Assembly: GCF_016612865.1 (NCBI RefSeq)
Contig: NZ_JAENZZ010000002.1
Location: 496,001 to 560,000, forward strand
DNA: 64,000 nucleotides
Direction: 5' to 3'
Source: Blastococcus sp. TML/M2B
GTDB taxonomy: Bacteria > Actinomycetota > Actinomycetes > Mycobacteriales > Geodermatophilaceae
The notes under the pieces were generated by a model. It did not search any database, had not been told where the DNA came from, and was given only the letters and a program-made list of their open reading frames with translations. The number at the start of each line of letters is the position of its first letter. The stretch's first letter is position 1. Shown here piece after piece: positions 40,078 through 50,309 of this stretch. The position numbers and the translations under genes are program-made.

Positions 40078-40851
40078 TCACTTCGGCTGGAGGCGCGCCC
40101 CGCCGTCGAGGCGGATGAGCTCGGCGTTCATGTAGCTGTTGGCCAGCACCTCGACGGCGAGGGTGGCGAACTCCTCCGAGTAGCCCAGGCGCTTGGGGAA
40201 GAGCACGTCGCGCTTGAGCTTGTCCTTGAACGCCTCGGAGGCCTCGCCCGAGCCGTAGATCGGGGTGTCGATCAGGCCGGGGGCGATCGTGTTCACCCGC
40301 ACGCCGATGGCGGAGAGGTCACGGGCGATCGGCAGCGTCATCGAGACGACGGCGCCCTTGGACGCCGAGTAGGCGGCCTGGCCGATCTGGCCGTCGAGCG
40401 CGGCGACGGAGGCGGTGTTCAGGATCGAGCCCCGCTCGCCGTCCTCCAGCGGCTCGTTCTCGGCCATCGCGGTACCGACGATGCGGATGCAGTCGAAGGT
40501 GCCGACGGTGTTGATCTCGAGGACCCGGCGGAAGGTGTCGAGGTTGAACGCGGTCTCGTAGCCGCCGCGGCCGACGGTGCGGCTGGCCGAGCCGATGCCG
40601 GCGCAGTTCACCAGCACGCGGAGCGGGCCGAGGGTCTTGGCCAGCTCGGTGGCGGCGATGATGTCGTCGGTCTTGGTGACGTCGACGTGGGCGAATGCGC
40701 CGTCGATCTCGGTGGCGAGCGCGTTGCCCTTGTCGTCGGCGATGTCGGCGACGACGACCTTGGCGCCGCGGGCGGCGAGGGCGCGGGCGGTGGCCGCCCC
40801 CAGACCGGACGCGCCTCCGGTGACGATGGCGGACACATTCTCGAGCTGCAC
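40078..40851 (-). CDS. SDR, 3-hydroxyacyl-CoA dehydrogenase type II-like
   Basis: 257 aa. Cofactor motif TGGASGLGAATARALAARG with DIAD after beta-2 (NAD preference); NCAGIGSASRTV; catalytic Ser/Tyr/Lys in NTASVAALDGQIGQAAYSASKGAV. The ENEPL.DGERGSI loop is typical of HSD10-like 3-hydroxyacyl-CoA dehydrogenases. GTG 40851. Works naturally with the neighbouring crotonase and acyl-CoA ligase. Divergent from a tetR gene with a 27-bp operator candidate between. Confidence 0.9.
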   Translation of the reverse strand: MQLENVSAIVTGGASGLGAATARALAARGAKVVVADIADDKGNALATEIDGAFAHVDVTKTDDIIAATELAKTLGPLRVLVNCAGIGSASRTVGRGGYETAFNLDTFRRVLEINTVGTFDCIRIVGTAMAENEPLEDGERGSILNTASVAALDGQIGQAAYSASKGAVVSMTLPIARDLSAIGVRVNTIAPGLIDTPIYGSGEASEAFKDKLKRDVLFPKRLGYSEEFATLAVEVLANSYMNAELIRLDGGARLQPK

Positions 40852-40957
40852 GGAGCACTCCCCTGGTTGGGACGACGGTGGCTGCGGGCGGCCGTCCGGC
40901 CCTGCGCGTGCAGGGACCCCGGCGGCCCGCCCCGGTGAAGCTAGCCAGCGCGGGCCA

Positions 40958-40984
40958 TTTTTTGCAACGGTCCGTCGCAGAAAA
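40958..40984. promoter_or_regulatory. TetR operator candidate in the SDR/tetR divergent region
   Basis: Imperfect inverted repeat, 13-bp arms with two mismatches and a 1-bp centre (TTTTTTGCAACGG / CCGTCGCAGAAAA). It is an AT-rich island in otherwise GC-rich sequence. Confidence 0.6.
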
Positions 40985-41010
40985 CCTCCGCGTCGTGCGA
41001 CGCTGCCCCC

Positions 41011-41611
41011 GTGACCGGGACGACGAGCCGGTGGGCGACCGCGGGGGCTGAGCGAGCGGGTGCGCCTGGAGGTGCACGCCGCGGTCCGCCGTCTCCTGGT
41101 CGCCGAGGGTTACGCCGCGCTGCGGCTGGACGACGTCGCGGCGGCGGCCGGCGTGCACAAGTCCACCCTCTACCGGCAGTGGGCGACCAAGGGCCAGCTG
41201 GTGCGGGACGTGCTCGTCGCCGGCGAGCTGGAGCACTACCCGCGGGTCGACGAGGGCAGCCTGGCCGCCGACGTCGACGCGCTGGTCCGCGGCCTGGTCC
41301 GGCTGTTCCGGAGCCCGACGACCGTGGCGTTCGTGCAGACCCGCGCCACCGCCGACGACCCGGAGCTGCGGGCGGGGCTGCACGAGCTGGCCCAGCAGGA
41401 CACCGCCTTCATGCGCCTGCCGTTCGACCGGGCGATCGACCGCGGTGAGCTCCCCCCGGACACCGACGTCGGCATGCTCGTCGAGCTGCTGGTCGCCCCC
41501 CTGCTCACCCGGGTCGCGGTCACGGGCCTGCCGATCGACGAGGAGTTCGGCCGCCGGCTGGCGGCCACCTTCCTCACCCTGGCGACCGCCGGTCAGGCGT
41601 CGGAGGCCTGA
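41011..41611 (+). CDS. TetR-family regulator, frameshifted near the start
   Basis: About 199 aa after correction. HTH VRRLLVAEGYAALRLDDVAAAAGVHKSTLYRQW identified by its AAGVHKSTLYRQW recognition helix. The extended TetR_C family C-terminus is typical. GTG 41011 starts VTGTTSRWATAG, then one extra G in the 41043-41047 run breaks the frame; corrected, it continues LSERVRLEVHAAV. A shorter in-frame GTG at 41060 would skip the break. Likely controls the SDR and itself. Confidence 0.87.
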
Positions 41612-41627
41612 GCCCCCGCACCTCGGA

Positions 41628-43631
41628 TCAGGTCTGCGCGCCGGCGAACTGCGCGTCGTAGAGCCGGAAGTAGGCGCCCTGGGCCGCCAGCAGCTCGTCG
41701 TGCCGGCCCTGCTCGACGATCGCGCCGTCCTCCATGACGAGGATCAGGTCGGCGTCCCGGATCGTGGAGAGCCGGTGGGCGATGACGAAGCTGGTCCGGT
41801 CGGTGCGCAGCGCGGCCATGGCCTTCTGCAGCAGCAGCTCGGTGCGGGTGTCCACCGAGCTGGTCGCCTCGTCGAGGATGAGCAGCGCCGGGTCGACCAG
41901 GAAGGCGCGGGCGATCGTGATGAGCTGCTTCTCCCCCGCCGAGACGTTGGAGGCCTCCTCGTCGATGACGGTGTCGTAGCCGTCGGGGAGGCTCTGCACG
42001 AACCGGTCGACGTAGGTGGCCCGGGCCGCCTCGAGCACCTGCTCGCGCGTCGCGCGCGGGTTGCCGTAGGCGATGTTGTCGAAGATCGTGCCGCCGAACA
42101 GCCAGGTGTCCTGCAGGACCATCCCGACCGCGGAGCGCAGCTCGGCGCGGCTCATCGTCGCGGTGTCGACGCCGTCCAGGGTGATCCGGCCGGCGCCGAT
42201 CTCGTAGAACCGCATGATCAGGTTGACCAGCGTGGTCTTGCCCGCGCCGGTGGGGCCCACGATCGCCACGGTCTGGCCGGGCTCGGCCACCAGGGAGAGG
42301 TCGCGGATCAGCGGCGCGTCGGGCCGGTAGGAGAAGGCGACGTGCTCGAACGCGACCCGGCCGCGGCGGCTCGCGGGCACCGCGGGCACCGCGGGCACCG
42401 CGGGGTCCGGCGACTGCTCCGGGGCGTCGAGCAGCTGGAAGACGCGCTCGGCCGACGCGACGCCGGACTGCACCACGTTGGCCATCGAGGCCACCTGGGT
42501 GAGCGGCTGCGTGAACTGCCGCGAGTACTGGATGAACGCCTGGACGTCGCCCAGGCTCATCGACCCCGAGGCCACCCGCAGCCCGCCGACGACGGCGACC
42601 GCGACGTAGTTGAGGTTCCCGATGAACATCATCGACGGCATGATCAGGCCGGAGATGAACTGCGCACCGAAACTCGACTCGAGCAGCTCGTCGTTCTTCT
42701 GCCGGAAGGTCTCCTCGACCTCGCGTCGCCGGCCGAACACGCGGACCAGCTCGTGCCCGGTGAAGGACTCCTCGATCTGACCGTTGAGCGCGCCGGTGTG
42801 CCGCCACTGCGCGACGAAGTGCTTCTGGCTGCGCTTCGCGATCGCCCGCGTGAGCAGCACCGACAGCGGCACAGTGAGCAGCGCGATGAGCGCCAGCAGC
42901 GGCGAGATGACGACCATCATCACCAGCACGCCGACGACGGTGAGCAGCGAGGTCAGGAGCTGGCTCATCGTCTGCTGGAGGCTGGTCGAGACGTTGTCGA
43001 TGTCGTTGGTGACACGGGAGAGCACCTCGCCGCGCTGCCGGCCGTCGAAGTAGGCCAGCGGCAGCCGGTTGAGCTTGGCCTCGGCGTCCTCCCGGAGCCG
43101 GTAGACGGTGCGCTGGACGATGCCGTTGAGCAGGTAGCCCTGCCCGTAGCCGAGCACCGAGGCGAACAGGTACACCGCGACGACGGCGAGCAGGACCGAG
43201 CCGAGCGCGGAGAAGTCGACGCCGGCGCCGGGGACGACGTCGTGGTTCTCGATGACGCCGGCCACGGTGCTGTCGCCGTCCGCGCGCGCCCGGGCGGCAG
43301 CCTCGGCCGGCGTGAGCCCCTCGGGCAGCTGCCGCCCGATGACGCCGGCGAAGACGACGTCGGTGGCGCGGCCCAGCAGCCAGGGGCCGATGACGTTGAG
43401 CGCGACGCTGAGCACGCCGAGAGCGAGCACGACCCACACGCCGAGCCGCTCGATGCGGAGCCGGCCGGCGAGCCGCGTGGCGGAGGGGACGAAGTGCGAC
43501 GCCTTCTCGGCCGGCTGCCCGGCCCCCGCCCACGGCGGGCCACCGCCGCGCCGCTGGGTCGCCATGCCGCGGGCCGCCTCGGCGGTCTCGGCGTCCTGAC
43601 CCCGGGCGTCGTCCTCCGTGGCCTCGCTCAT
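41628..43631 (-). CDS. ABC transporter, fused permease-ATPase (half of a heterodimeric exporter)
   Basis: 667 aa. Six-helix membrane domain over about residues 60-370, NBD from about 400. Walker [10 protein letters not shown], Walker [13 protein letters not shown] with catalytic Glu, signature VSAGEKQ (unusual SAGEKQ instead of SGGQ). ATG 43631 overlaps the stop of the partner gene (ATGA). Forms the competent Walker site that pairs with the partner's canonical signature. Probable lipid or drug exporter. Confidence 0.93.
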   Translation of the reverse strand: MSEATEDDARGQDAETAEAARGMATQRRGGGPPWAGAGQPAEKASHFVPSATRLAGRLRIERLGVWVVLALGVLSVALNVIGPWLLGRATDVVFAGVIGRQLPEGLTPAEAAARARADGDSTVAGVIENHDVVPGAGVDFSALGSVLLAVVAVYLFASVLGYGQGYLLNGIVQRTVYRLREDAEAKLNRLPLAYFDGRQRGEVLSRVTNDIDNVSTSLQQTMSQLLTSLLTVVGVLVMMVVISPLLALIALLTVPLSVLLTRAIAKRSQKHFVAQWRHTGALNGQIEESFTGHELVRVFGRRREVEETFRQKNDELLESSFGAQFISGLIMPSMMFIGNLNYVAVAVVGGLRVASGSMSLGDVQAFIQYSRQFTQPLTQVASMANVVQSGVASAERVFQLLDAPEQSPDPAVPAVPAVPASRRGRVAFEHVAFSYRPDAPLIRDLSLVAEPGQTVAIVGPTGAGKTTLVNLIMRFYEIGAGRITLDGVDTATMSRAELRSAVGMVLQDTWLFGGTIFDNIAYGNPRATREQVLEAARATYVDRFVQSLPDGYDTVIDEEASNVSAGEKQLITIARAFLVDPALLILDEATSSVDTRTELLLQKAMAALRTDRTSFVIAHRLSTIRDADLILVMEDGAIVEQGRHDELLAAQGAYFRLYDAQFAGAQT

Positions 43632-45364
43632 GCCGCCGCCCCCTCGGTGCTGAGCTGGGAGGCGACGATCTCGCCGTAGGCGGCACAGGAGGTCAGCAGC
43701 TCCTCGTGCCGGCCGATGCCGACCACGGCGCCGTCGTCGAGCACCACGATCTGGTCGGCGTCGGCGATGGTGGAGACCCGCTGGGCGACGATGACGACGG
43801 TCGCGTCGGCGGTCACCGGCTTGAGCGCGGCCCGCAGGCGGGCGTCGGTACCGAGGTCGAGCGCGGAGAACGAGTCGTCGAACAGGTAGACCTCGGGACG
43901 GCGGATGAGCGCCCGGGCGATCGCCAGCCGCTGCCGCTGGCCGCCGGAGACGCTCGTGCCGCCCTGGGCGACCGCGGTGTCCAGCCCGTCGGGCATGGCG
44001 CGCACGAAGTCGGCGCCCTGGGCGACCTCGAGGGCGGCCCACAGCTCCTCGTCGGTCGCCTCCGGGTTGCCGTAGCGCAGGTTGCTGGCCACCGTGCCGG
44101 TGAACAGGTAGGGCCGCTGCGGGACCAGGCCGATCCGGCTCCACAACAGCTCTTGGTCCAGGTCGCGCACGTCCACGCCGTCCAGCCGGACGACGCCGCC
44201 GGTGGCGTCGAACAGCCGCGGGACCAGGGAGATCAGCGTCGTCTTCCCCGCACCGGTGCTGCCGATGACCGCGGTGGTGCGGCCGGGCGCGGCGGTGAAG
44301 GAGACGTCGGAGAGCACCGGGGCGCCGGCGCCGGGATAGCGGAAGGTCACCGCGTCGAAGACCAGTTCGCCGTCCGAGCGCTCGGGGGTGACCGGCGCCG
44401 TGGGCGGCCGGACCGAACCCTCGGTGTCCAGGACCTCGGCGATGCGGTCGGCGCAGACCGCGGCGCGCGGGATCATGATCGCCATGAAGGTGGCCATCAT
44501 GACCGCCATGAGGATCTGCAGCAGGTAGGCGAGGAACGCCGTCAGCGCACCGATCTGCATCTGCCCTGCGTCGATCCGCCCGGCGCCGAACCACAGCACG
44601 CCGACGCTGGACACGTTGAGCACGAGCATGACGATCGGGAAGATCAGCGCCTGCAGCCGACCCGCGACGGTCGCGACGTCGGTGAGGTCGGCGTTGGCGC
44701 GGGCGAACCGGGCGACCTCCTGCGGCTCGCGCACGAAGGCCCGCACCACCCGGATGCCGGTGATCTGCTCGCGCAGCACCCGGTTGACCACGTCGATGCG
44801 CGTCTGGACGAGCTGGAACAGCGGCACCATCCGGCGGATCACCAGGCCGATGGAGACGACCAGCACCGGCACGGAGACGACCATCAGCCAGGACAGGCCG
44901 ATGTCCTCGCGCAGCGCCATGACCACGCCGCCGACGCACATGATCGGGGCGGACACGAGCATCGTGCAGGAGAGCAGCACCAGCATCTGGACCTGCTGCA
45001 CGTCGTTGGTGTTGCGCGTGATCAGCGACGGGGCGCCGAACGCGTTCATCTCCCGTGCCGAGAACGTGCCCACGCGCTCGAAGACCGCGGCGCGCAGGTC
45101 GCGGCCGAAACCCATCGCGGTGCGCGCGCCGAACCAGACGGCGCCGATCGAGCCGAGAATCTGCAGCAGCGTGACCGCGAGCATCCAGCCGCCGGTGCTG
45201 ACGATGTAGCCGGTGTCGCCGCGGGCGATGCCGTTGTCGATGATGTCGGCGTTGAGCCGGGGCAGGTACAGCGAGGCGATGGTGCTGACCAGCTGCAGCC
45301 CGCCGACCGCGAGCAGCGGCGCCCGGTAGGACCTCAGGTGGTCACGGAGCAGCCGGAGCAGCAA
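43628..45364 (-). CDS. ABC transporter, fused permease-ATPase (second half)
   Basis: 578 aa. Membrane domain 1-310, NBD 335-578. Walker [10 protein letters not shown], signature VSGGQRQR, Walker [13 protein letters not shown] in which the catalytic Glu is Asp. Asp at this position marks the degenerate subunit of TM287/288-like heterodimeric exporters, so only one ATP site of the pair should be fully active. Lies 33 bp downstream of the lysR gene on the same strand. Confidence 0.93.
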   Translation of the reverse strand: MLLRLLRDHLRSYRAPLLAVGGLQLVSTIASLYLPRLNADIIDNGIARGDTGYIVSTGGWMLAVTLLQILGSIGAVWFGARTAMGFGRDLRAAVFERVGTFSAREMNAFGAPSLITRNTNDVQQVQMLVLLSCTMLVSAPIMCVGGVVMALREDIGLSWLMVVSVPVLVVSIGLVIRRMVPLFQLVQTRIDVVNRVLREQITGIRVVRAFVREPQEVARFARANADLTDVATVAGRLQALIFPIVMLVLNVSSVGVLWFGAGRIDAGQMQIGALTAFLAYLLQILMAVMMATFMAIMIPRAAVCADRIAEVLDTEGSVRPPTAPVTPERSDGELVFDAVTFRYPGAGAPVLSDVSFTAAPGRTTAVIGSTGAGKTTLISLVPRLFDATGGVVRLDGVDVRDLDQELLWSRIGLVPQRPYLFTGTVASNLRYGNPEATDEELWAALEVAQGADFVRAMPDGLDTAVAQGGTSVSGGQRQRLAIARALIRRPEVYLFDDSFSALDLGTDARLRAALKPVTADATVVIVAQRVSTIADADQIVVLDDGAVVGIGRHEELLTSCAAYGEIVASQLSTEGAAA

Positions 45365-45397
45365 CGCGCGTCCTCTCGTTCGTTCTCGGCTGCCGGC

Positions 45398-46246
45398 TCA
45401 CAGCCGGAGGGCGGTCTCGACCAGCTGCGCCACGGCGAGCGAGCGGCTGTGCGGCGGCCAGGCTATGACGGTGGTGACCGGCTGCGCATCGACGACCGGA
45501 ACGGCGACGACGCCCTCGGGCAGCTGCGCCCGCACCGACTCGGGCACCACCACCAGCGTCCGGCCGAGGGACACGAGCTGGAGCAGCTGGGCGGAGTCGT
45601 GCACCTCGGGCCCGGGCCCGTCGGGGTAGCCCCCGTCCGGCCCGGGCCAGCGGGGGTGCGGCAGGTCGGGCACGCCGTCGAGGTCGGCGAGGCGCAGCCC
45701 CCGGCGCGTGGTCAGCGGGTGCCCGGCCGGCAGGACCGCGACCTGGCCCTCGGTGAGCAGCTCCTCGGTGTCGAGGCCGGCGACGTCGTCGAACGGCAGG
45801 TGCAGCAGGGCGACGTCGGCCCGCCCGCTGCGCAGCAGCCGCGTCTGCTGCCCCGGCCCGCACAGCTCCACCTCGATCCGGGCGGCACCCGGCTCGACGG
45901 CGTGCGCGGACAGCAGCTTGGCCAGCAGTTCGCCGGAGGCGCCCGCCTTGACCGCGAGGACGACGCCCGGCTCGCCGTCGGCGGCCAGCGCTGCCCGGCG
46001 GACCCGGTTCTCGGCGGCGTCGAGCGCGTCGAGGGCGGCGCGGCCCTCCTCCAGCAGGACCGCACCCGGTGCGGTGAGGACGACCGACCGGCTGGTGCGG
46101 GTCAGCAGCGCGACCCCGAGCCGGCGTTCGAGCCGGCTGATCGCCCGGGACAGCGGCGGCTGGGCGATGCCGAGCCGCTGGGCCGCCCGGCCGAAGTGCA
46201 GCTCCTCGGCGACGGCGACGAAGTAGCGCAGCTCCCGCGTGTCCAC
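45398..46246 (-). CDS. LysR-family transcriptional regulator
   Basis: 282 aa. N-terminal winged HTH (LRYFVAVAEELHFGRAAQRL, QPPLSRAISRLERRLG) and a periplasmic-binding-like effector domain. GTG 46246. Divergent from the SDR at 46352 with a T-N11-A box between; the exporter genes follow on its own strand. Probably activates one or both. Effector unknown. Confidence 0.9.
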   Translation of the reverse strand: MDTRELRYFVAVAEELHFGRAAQRLGIAQPPLSRAISRLERRLGVALLTRTSRSVVLTAPGAVLLEEGRAALDALDAAENRVRRAALAADGEPGVVLAVKAGASGELLAKLLSAHAVEPGAARIEVELCGPGQQTRLLRSGRADVALLHLPFDDVAGLDTEELLTEGQVAVLPAGHPLTTRRGLRLADLDGVPDLPHPRWPGPDGGYPDGPGPEVHDSAQLLQLVSLGRTLVVVPESVRAQLPEGVVAVPVVDAQPVTTVIAWPPHSRSLAVAQLVETALRL

Positions 46247-46278
46247 GACCCAGCGTAGCTCCGCTCGCGCCGTCATCC

Positions 46279-46293
46279 ATACCCCCGCGGTAT
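46279..46293. promoter_or_regulatory. LysR box candidate
   Basis: ATACC-cccgc-GGTAT, perfect 5-bp arms with the T-N11-A pattern, in the 105-bp lysR/SDR divergent region. Confidence 0.6.
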
Positions 46294-46351
46294 CGGTCGG
46301 TACCCAGGTGGTGTTGGACCCGCGGTCCTCCCCGGGCGCAGGCTCGATGCC

Positions 46352-47084
46352 ATGACGGAGACGAAGAGTGCGCTGGTCACCGGCGCCAACAAGGGGATCG
46401 GCTACGAGATCGCGGCAGGCCTGGGCGCGCTGGGCTACACGGTGGGCGTGGGCGCCCGGGGCGAGGCCCGGCGGGAGGAGGCGGTGACCCGGCTGCGCGA
46501 CGCCGGCGTCGACGCCTTCGGCGTCCCGCCTGGACGTCACCGACGACGGCAGCGTCGCCGCGGCCGCCGCGCTGGTCGAGGAGCGGGTCGGCGGCCTGGA
46601 CGCGCTCGTGAACAACGCCGGGATCAGCGGCTCGCGGGAGCAGCTGCCGACGACGTCGGACCTCGACGTCATCCGCACGGTCGTGGAGACCAACGTTCTG
46701 GGCGTCATCCGGGTGACCAACGCGATGCTGCCGCTGCTGCGCCGCTCGCCGTCGCCGCGGATCGTGAACGTGTCCAGCGGGGTCGGGTCGCTGACCCGGC
46801 AGGTGGGCTCCGTCGGGAACGACTCCGCCGGGCCGGTGGCGGTCGCCTACTCCCCCTCGAAGACCTTCCTCAACGCGGTGATGCTGCAGTACGTCCGCGA
46901 GCTCGACGGCACGGGCATCCTCGTCAACGCCGCCTGCCCGGGCTACGTGGCCACCGACCTCAACGGCTTCCGCGGCGTGCGCACCCCGCAGCAGGGCGCG
47001 GCGACGCCGATCCGGCTGGCCACCCTGCCCGACGGCGGCCCCACCGGCGGCTTCTTCGAGGACGCCGGCGTCGTCCCCTGGTGA
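46352..47084 (+). CDS. SDR-family oxidoreductase, frameshifted
   Basis: About 243 aa after correction, close to carbonyl-reductase-like SDRs. TGANKGIGYEIAAGL cofactor motif; NNAGISGSREQL; catalytic region VNVSSGVGSLT and YSPSKTFLNAV. The extra C at 46529-46530 breaks the frame after DAFGVP; corrected it reads GVPLDVTDDGSV. The C-terminus FFEDAGVVPW is family-typical. Divergent from and probably controlled by LysR. Confidence 0.9.
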
Positions 47085-47099
47085 GCGGGGGCCGGGCGG

Positions 47100-48065
47100 T
47101 CAGGGGGTCTGCGCGCTGACCGGGTCGGGGACGACGGCGAGGGCCGGGTCGCCGGCCGGTCGCTCGCCGAGCCTCACCAGCACGATCCCGGCCAGGACGA
47201 CGACGCCACCGACCAGCTGGACGGCGCCGGGCTGCTGCCCCAGCGCCAGCCACGCCGTCACGACCGCGAACAGCACCTCGCTCAGCCCGACGAACGAGCT
47301 CAGCCGGGAGCCGAGCAGGCGGACGGCGGCGATGCCGGTCGCATAGGCGAAGGCGGCCGTCACCAGCGCCAGGCCGAGGACGGGGACCAGCCAGCCGGTC
47401 GAGCGGCCGGCGAGCTCCACGTCGTCCGCCGTCGTCGACCAGGGCACGACGCGGATCAGCGCCGCCGCTCCGAGCAGCAGCGCGCCGACGGCCAGCCCGG
47501 CCCACGCGCTGACCAGCGGGGGCAGGGCGCCGTCGGACCGGGCGGAGAGCACGAAGTACGCGGCCAGGCCCAGCGCGGCCGCCAGGCCCCAGGCGATGCC
47601 GACGGGGTCGAGCCGGGCGCCGCTAGCGACGTCGAGCACGAGCACCAGCCCGGCGAGCGCCACGGCGACCCCGACGCCGGTGACCGCGCTGGGTCGCTGC
47701 CCGAGCCGGGCCCAGGTCCACGCCACCACCAGCAGGACGGCGGAGTACTCGAGCAGCAGCGCGACGCCCACCGAGAGGCGGGCGACCGCGGAGAAGAAGG
47801 CCAGCTGGGGCAGCGCGACGGCGAGCGCGCCGAAGGCCAGCACCGCGCGGGCGTTGGCGCGCAGCAGCGACCAGCGGCCGCGCAGCTGGAGGGCGGCCGG
47901 GACGGTCAGCGCCAGGGCGCCCAGGGCCATCCGGACGGCGGCGGTGGCCCCGGCGCTCCAGCCGGCCTCCAGCAGCGCCGCGGCGAAGACCCCGGACGTG
48001 CCGAAGGCCGCGGCGGAGAGCACCGCCAGCAGCAGTCCGAGCAGTCCGGTCCGTCGATCGAGCAC
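47100..48065 (-). CDS. EamA/DMT-family transporter
   Basis: 321 aa with about ten hydrophobic segments arranged as two EamA repeats (LLLAVLSAAAFGTSGVFAAALLEAG; VGIAWGLAAALGLAAYFVLSA). RhaT/YdcZ-type metabolite exporter. GTG 48065. The hydrolase gene ends 54 bp upstream on the same strand, so the two may be co-transcribed. Substrate unknown. Confidence 0.9.
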   Translation of the reverse strand: MLDRRTGLLGLLLAVLSAAAFGTSGVFAAALLEAGWSAGATAAVRMALGALALTVPAALQLRGRWSLLRANARAVLAFGALAVALPQLAFFSAVARLSVGVALLLEYSAVLLVVAWTWARLGQRPSAVTGVGVAVALAGLVLVLDVASGARLDPVGIAWGLAAALGLAAYFVLSARSDGALPPLVSAWAGLAVGALLLGAAALIRVVPWSTTADDVELAGRSTGWLVPVLGLALVTAAFAYATGIAAVRLLGSRLSSFVGLSEVLFAVVTAWLALGQQPGAVQLVGGVVVLAGIVLVRLGERPAGDPALAVVPDPVSAQTP

Positions 48066-48119
48066 GACCGGCGACCCTAGGAGGCCCGGACCGGCGGTGC
48101 GCCCACCGGGTGCCCCGGC

Positions 48120-48943
48120 TCAGCTGCGGATGAACTCCAGGAGGTCGGCGTTGATGGTCTCGGCCTGCGTCGTCGGCATGCCGTGCGGGAAACCCGCGTA
48201 GGTCTTCAGCGTTCCGTTCGGCAGCAGCTCGGCCGACAGCGGCGCGGAGTCGGCGTAGGGCACGACCTGGTCGTCGTCGCCGTGCATGACCAGCACGGAA
48301 ACGGTGATCTTCTTAAGGTCGTCGGTGAAGTCGGTCTGGGAGAAGGCGACGACGCCGTCGTAGTGGACCTTCGCCCCGCCGGCCATCCCCTGCCGCCACC
48401 AGTTGGCGATGATCGCCTCGACCGGTTCCACGCCCGGCCGGTTGAAGCCGTAGAACGCGGTCGCCGCCAGCTCCCGGTAGAAGGCGGAGCGGTTGGTGGC
48501 CACCTGCTGCTGGATGCCGTCGAAGACGGCCTTGGGCAGGCCGCCGGGGTTGGCGTCGGTCTGCACCATGAGCGGCGGCACCGCGCTGATCAGCACGCCC
48601 TTCGCGACCCGGTCCTGGCCGTGCCGGGCGATGTAGTGCGCCACCTCCCCGCCACCGGTGGAGTGCCCGACGTGCACGGCGTCCCGCAGGTCCAGGTGCT
48701 CGGTGAGCGCGGCGAGGTCGTCGGCGTAGTGGTCCATGTCGTGGCCGTCGGCCACCTGCGCCGAGCGGCCGTGGCCGCGCCGGTCGTGGGCGATGACCCG
48801 GTAGCCCTGGGCGAGGAAGAACATCAGCTGCGCGTCCCAGTCGTCGGCGGACAGCGGCCAGCCATGGCTGAAGACGATCGGCCGACCGGAGCCCCAGTCC
48901 TTGTAGAGATCTCGGTTCCGTCGGGGCTCGTGATGACGGGCAT
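48120..48943 (-). CDS. alpha/beta hydrolase (non-haem chloroperoxidase-like), frameshifted
   Basis: About 274 aa after correction. Oxyanion [16 protein letters not shown]; nucleophile [17 protein letters not shown]; Asp in [11 protein letters not shown]; His in GFPHGMPTT. The frame breaks near 48908-48912 where one T seems missing from GAGATCTCTAC; restoring it gives [18 protein letters not shown]. This is the only deletion-type break in the window. ATG 48943. Divergent from an AraC regulator. Confidence 0.88.
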
Positions 48944-49170
48944 GGTGGGCCTCCTGCTCCCGGATGCGTCGACGCCGGCCGCGGCCGCACCGGTCGCGGG
49001 GAACCCGACGCTAGGGGCGGGGCGCAGGGCCCAGCGATGTGCCCTGACCGCCAGGCTGTGGACCCTGCCTGCCGCCGCCGGCAGCGCTCCCGAAGGCCTT
49101 CCCAGCGGGTCGGCCGGAGGTCAGGCTCCACCCGGTCAGCAGTCGCCTGGTCGTCGCGCAGGGAGCGCCC

Positions 49171-50169
49171 GTGGTCACTGTGCTCGACACCGAGCGGCTG
49201 GATCCGGCCCATCGCCGCCCCGACGAGGTGGCCGAGCGGCTCCAGGCGGTCCTCGTCTCCCGCATCCGCTTTCCCGATCCCCGCCGGCCCGCCAGCGCCC
49301 GCCTCGACTCCTGGGACCTCGCCGGTGTCCCGGTGCTGCGGCTGGCGCTCGCCGGCGAGGTGGCGCTGGACCGGTCACGTCGCGACATCGGCGCGGACGC
49401 CGTGCCCACCGTCTCCTTCGCCGTCCAGGAACGGGGCGTCGCGCTGCACGAGCAGTTCGGGCGCCAGCGGGTGGTGCCCCGAGGCAGCCTCGCCGCGACC
49501 GAGGTCGCCTCCCCCTACGGGTACCGGTGGACCGGGCCCGGGGTCTGCCGGGCGGTCCAGGTGCCGGTCGGCCGGCTCGGCCTGCCCGTCGACGTCGTCC
49601 GCCGGGCGCTCCCCCGGATCCACCGCAGCTCGCTGCACGGGCTGGTGCGGGTCCACCTCCAGCAGGTGACCCGGGACGCCGAGCTGCTGTCCGCGGAACC
49701 GACGGTGCCGTCGATCGCGGCCGCGACCGTGGACCTGGTGCGCACGCTGCTCGCCTCCGCCGGCGCGGCCGGCCGGTCGGTCGACGAGGTCCTCCAGGAA
49801 ACCCTGCTCACCCAGGTGCGCGCCTACGTCCACCAGCACCTCGGCGAGCCCGACCTCGACGTCGGGCGCATCGCCGCGGCGCACGCGGTGTCGGTCCGCC
49901 AGCTCTACCGGTTGTGCGCGGCGGCCGGCTTCAGCCTGGAGCAGTGGATCATCGACCAGCGGCTGGAGGGCGCACGCCGGGACCTCCTCGACGTCGCGCA
50001 CCGGCACCGCCCGATCGCCGTCGTCGCCCGGCGCTGGGGGTTCACCGACCCCTCCTACTTCAGCCGACGGTTCCGGCAGGCCTTCGGCTCGCCACCGCGC
50101 GACTGGCGGCAGGCCGCCCCGCCGGCCTCCGGCACTCCGGCCTGGTGGTCCGGCGCGGGGGAACCCTGA
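49171..50169 (+). CDS. AraC-family transcriptional regulator
   Basis: 332 aa. N-terminal sensor domain 1-200 (AraC-binding-like), C-terminal double HTH at about 225-320 (VGRIAAAHAVSVRQLYRLCAAAG; IAVVARRWGFTDPSYFSRRFRQAFG). GTG 49171 has GGGAG upstream. Divergent from the hydrolase/EamA pair across 227 bp, so it probably regulates them. No obvious operator seen in that gap. Confidence 0.9.
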   Translation: MVTVLDTERLDPAHRRPDEVAERLQAVLVSRIRFPDPRRPASARLDSWDLAGVPVLRLALAGEVALDRSRRDIGADAVPTVSFAVQERGVALHEQFGRQRVVPRGSLAATEVASPYGYRWTGPGVCRAVQVPVGRLGLPVDVVRRALPRIHRSSLHGLVRVHLQQVTRDAELLSAEPTVPSIAAATVDLVRTLLASAGAAGRSVDEVLQETLLTQVRAYVHQHLGEPDLDVGRIAAAHAVSVRQLYRLCAAAGFSLEQWIIDQRLEGARRDLLDVAHRHRPIAVVARRWGFTDPSYFSRRFRQAFGSPPRDWRQAAPPASGTPAWWSGAGEP

Positions 50170-50309
50170 CATCCGCTCGACCGAGCCCCGCGCGCACCAG
50201 GTGGGCACATCGGCGATCCGGAGTTCGGGGGCGAGAACGGCAACCGGTTCTTCGCCCACCACGTCACCTGACGGCTCAGGTATTCCGCCCGTCCGGCCGA
50301 TAGGAGGTC

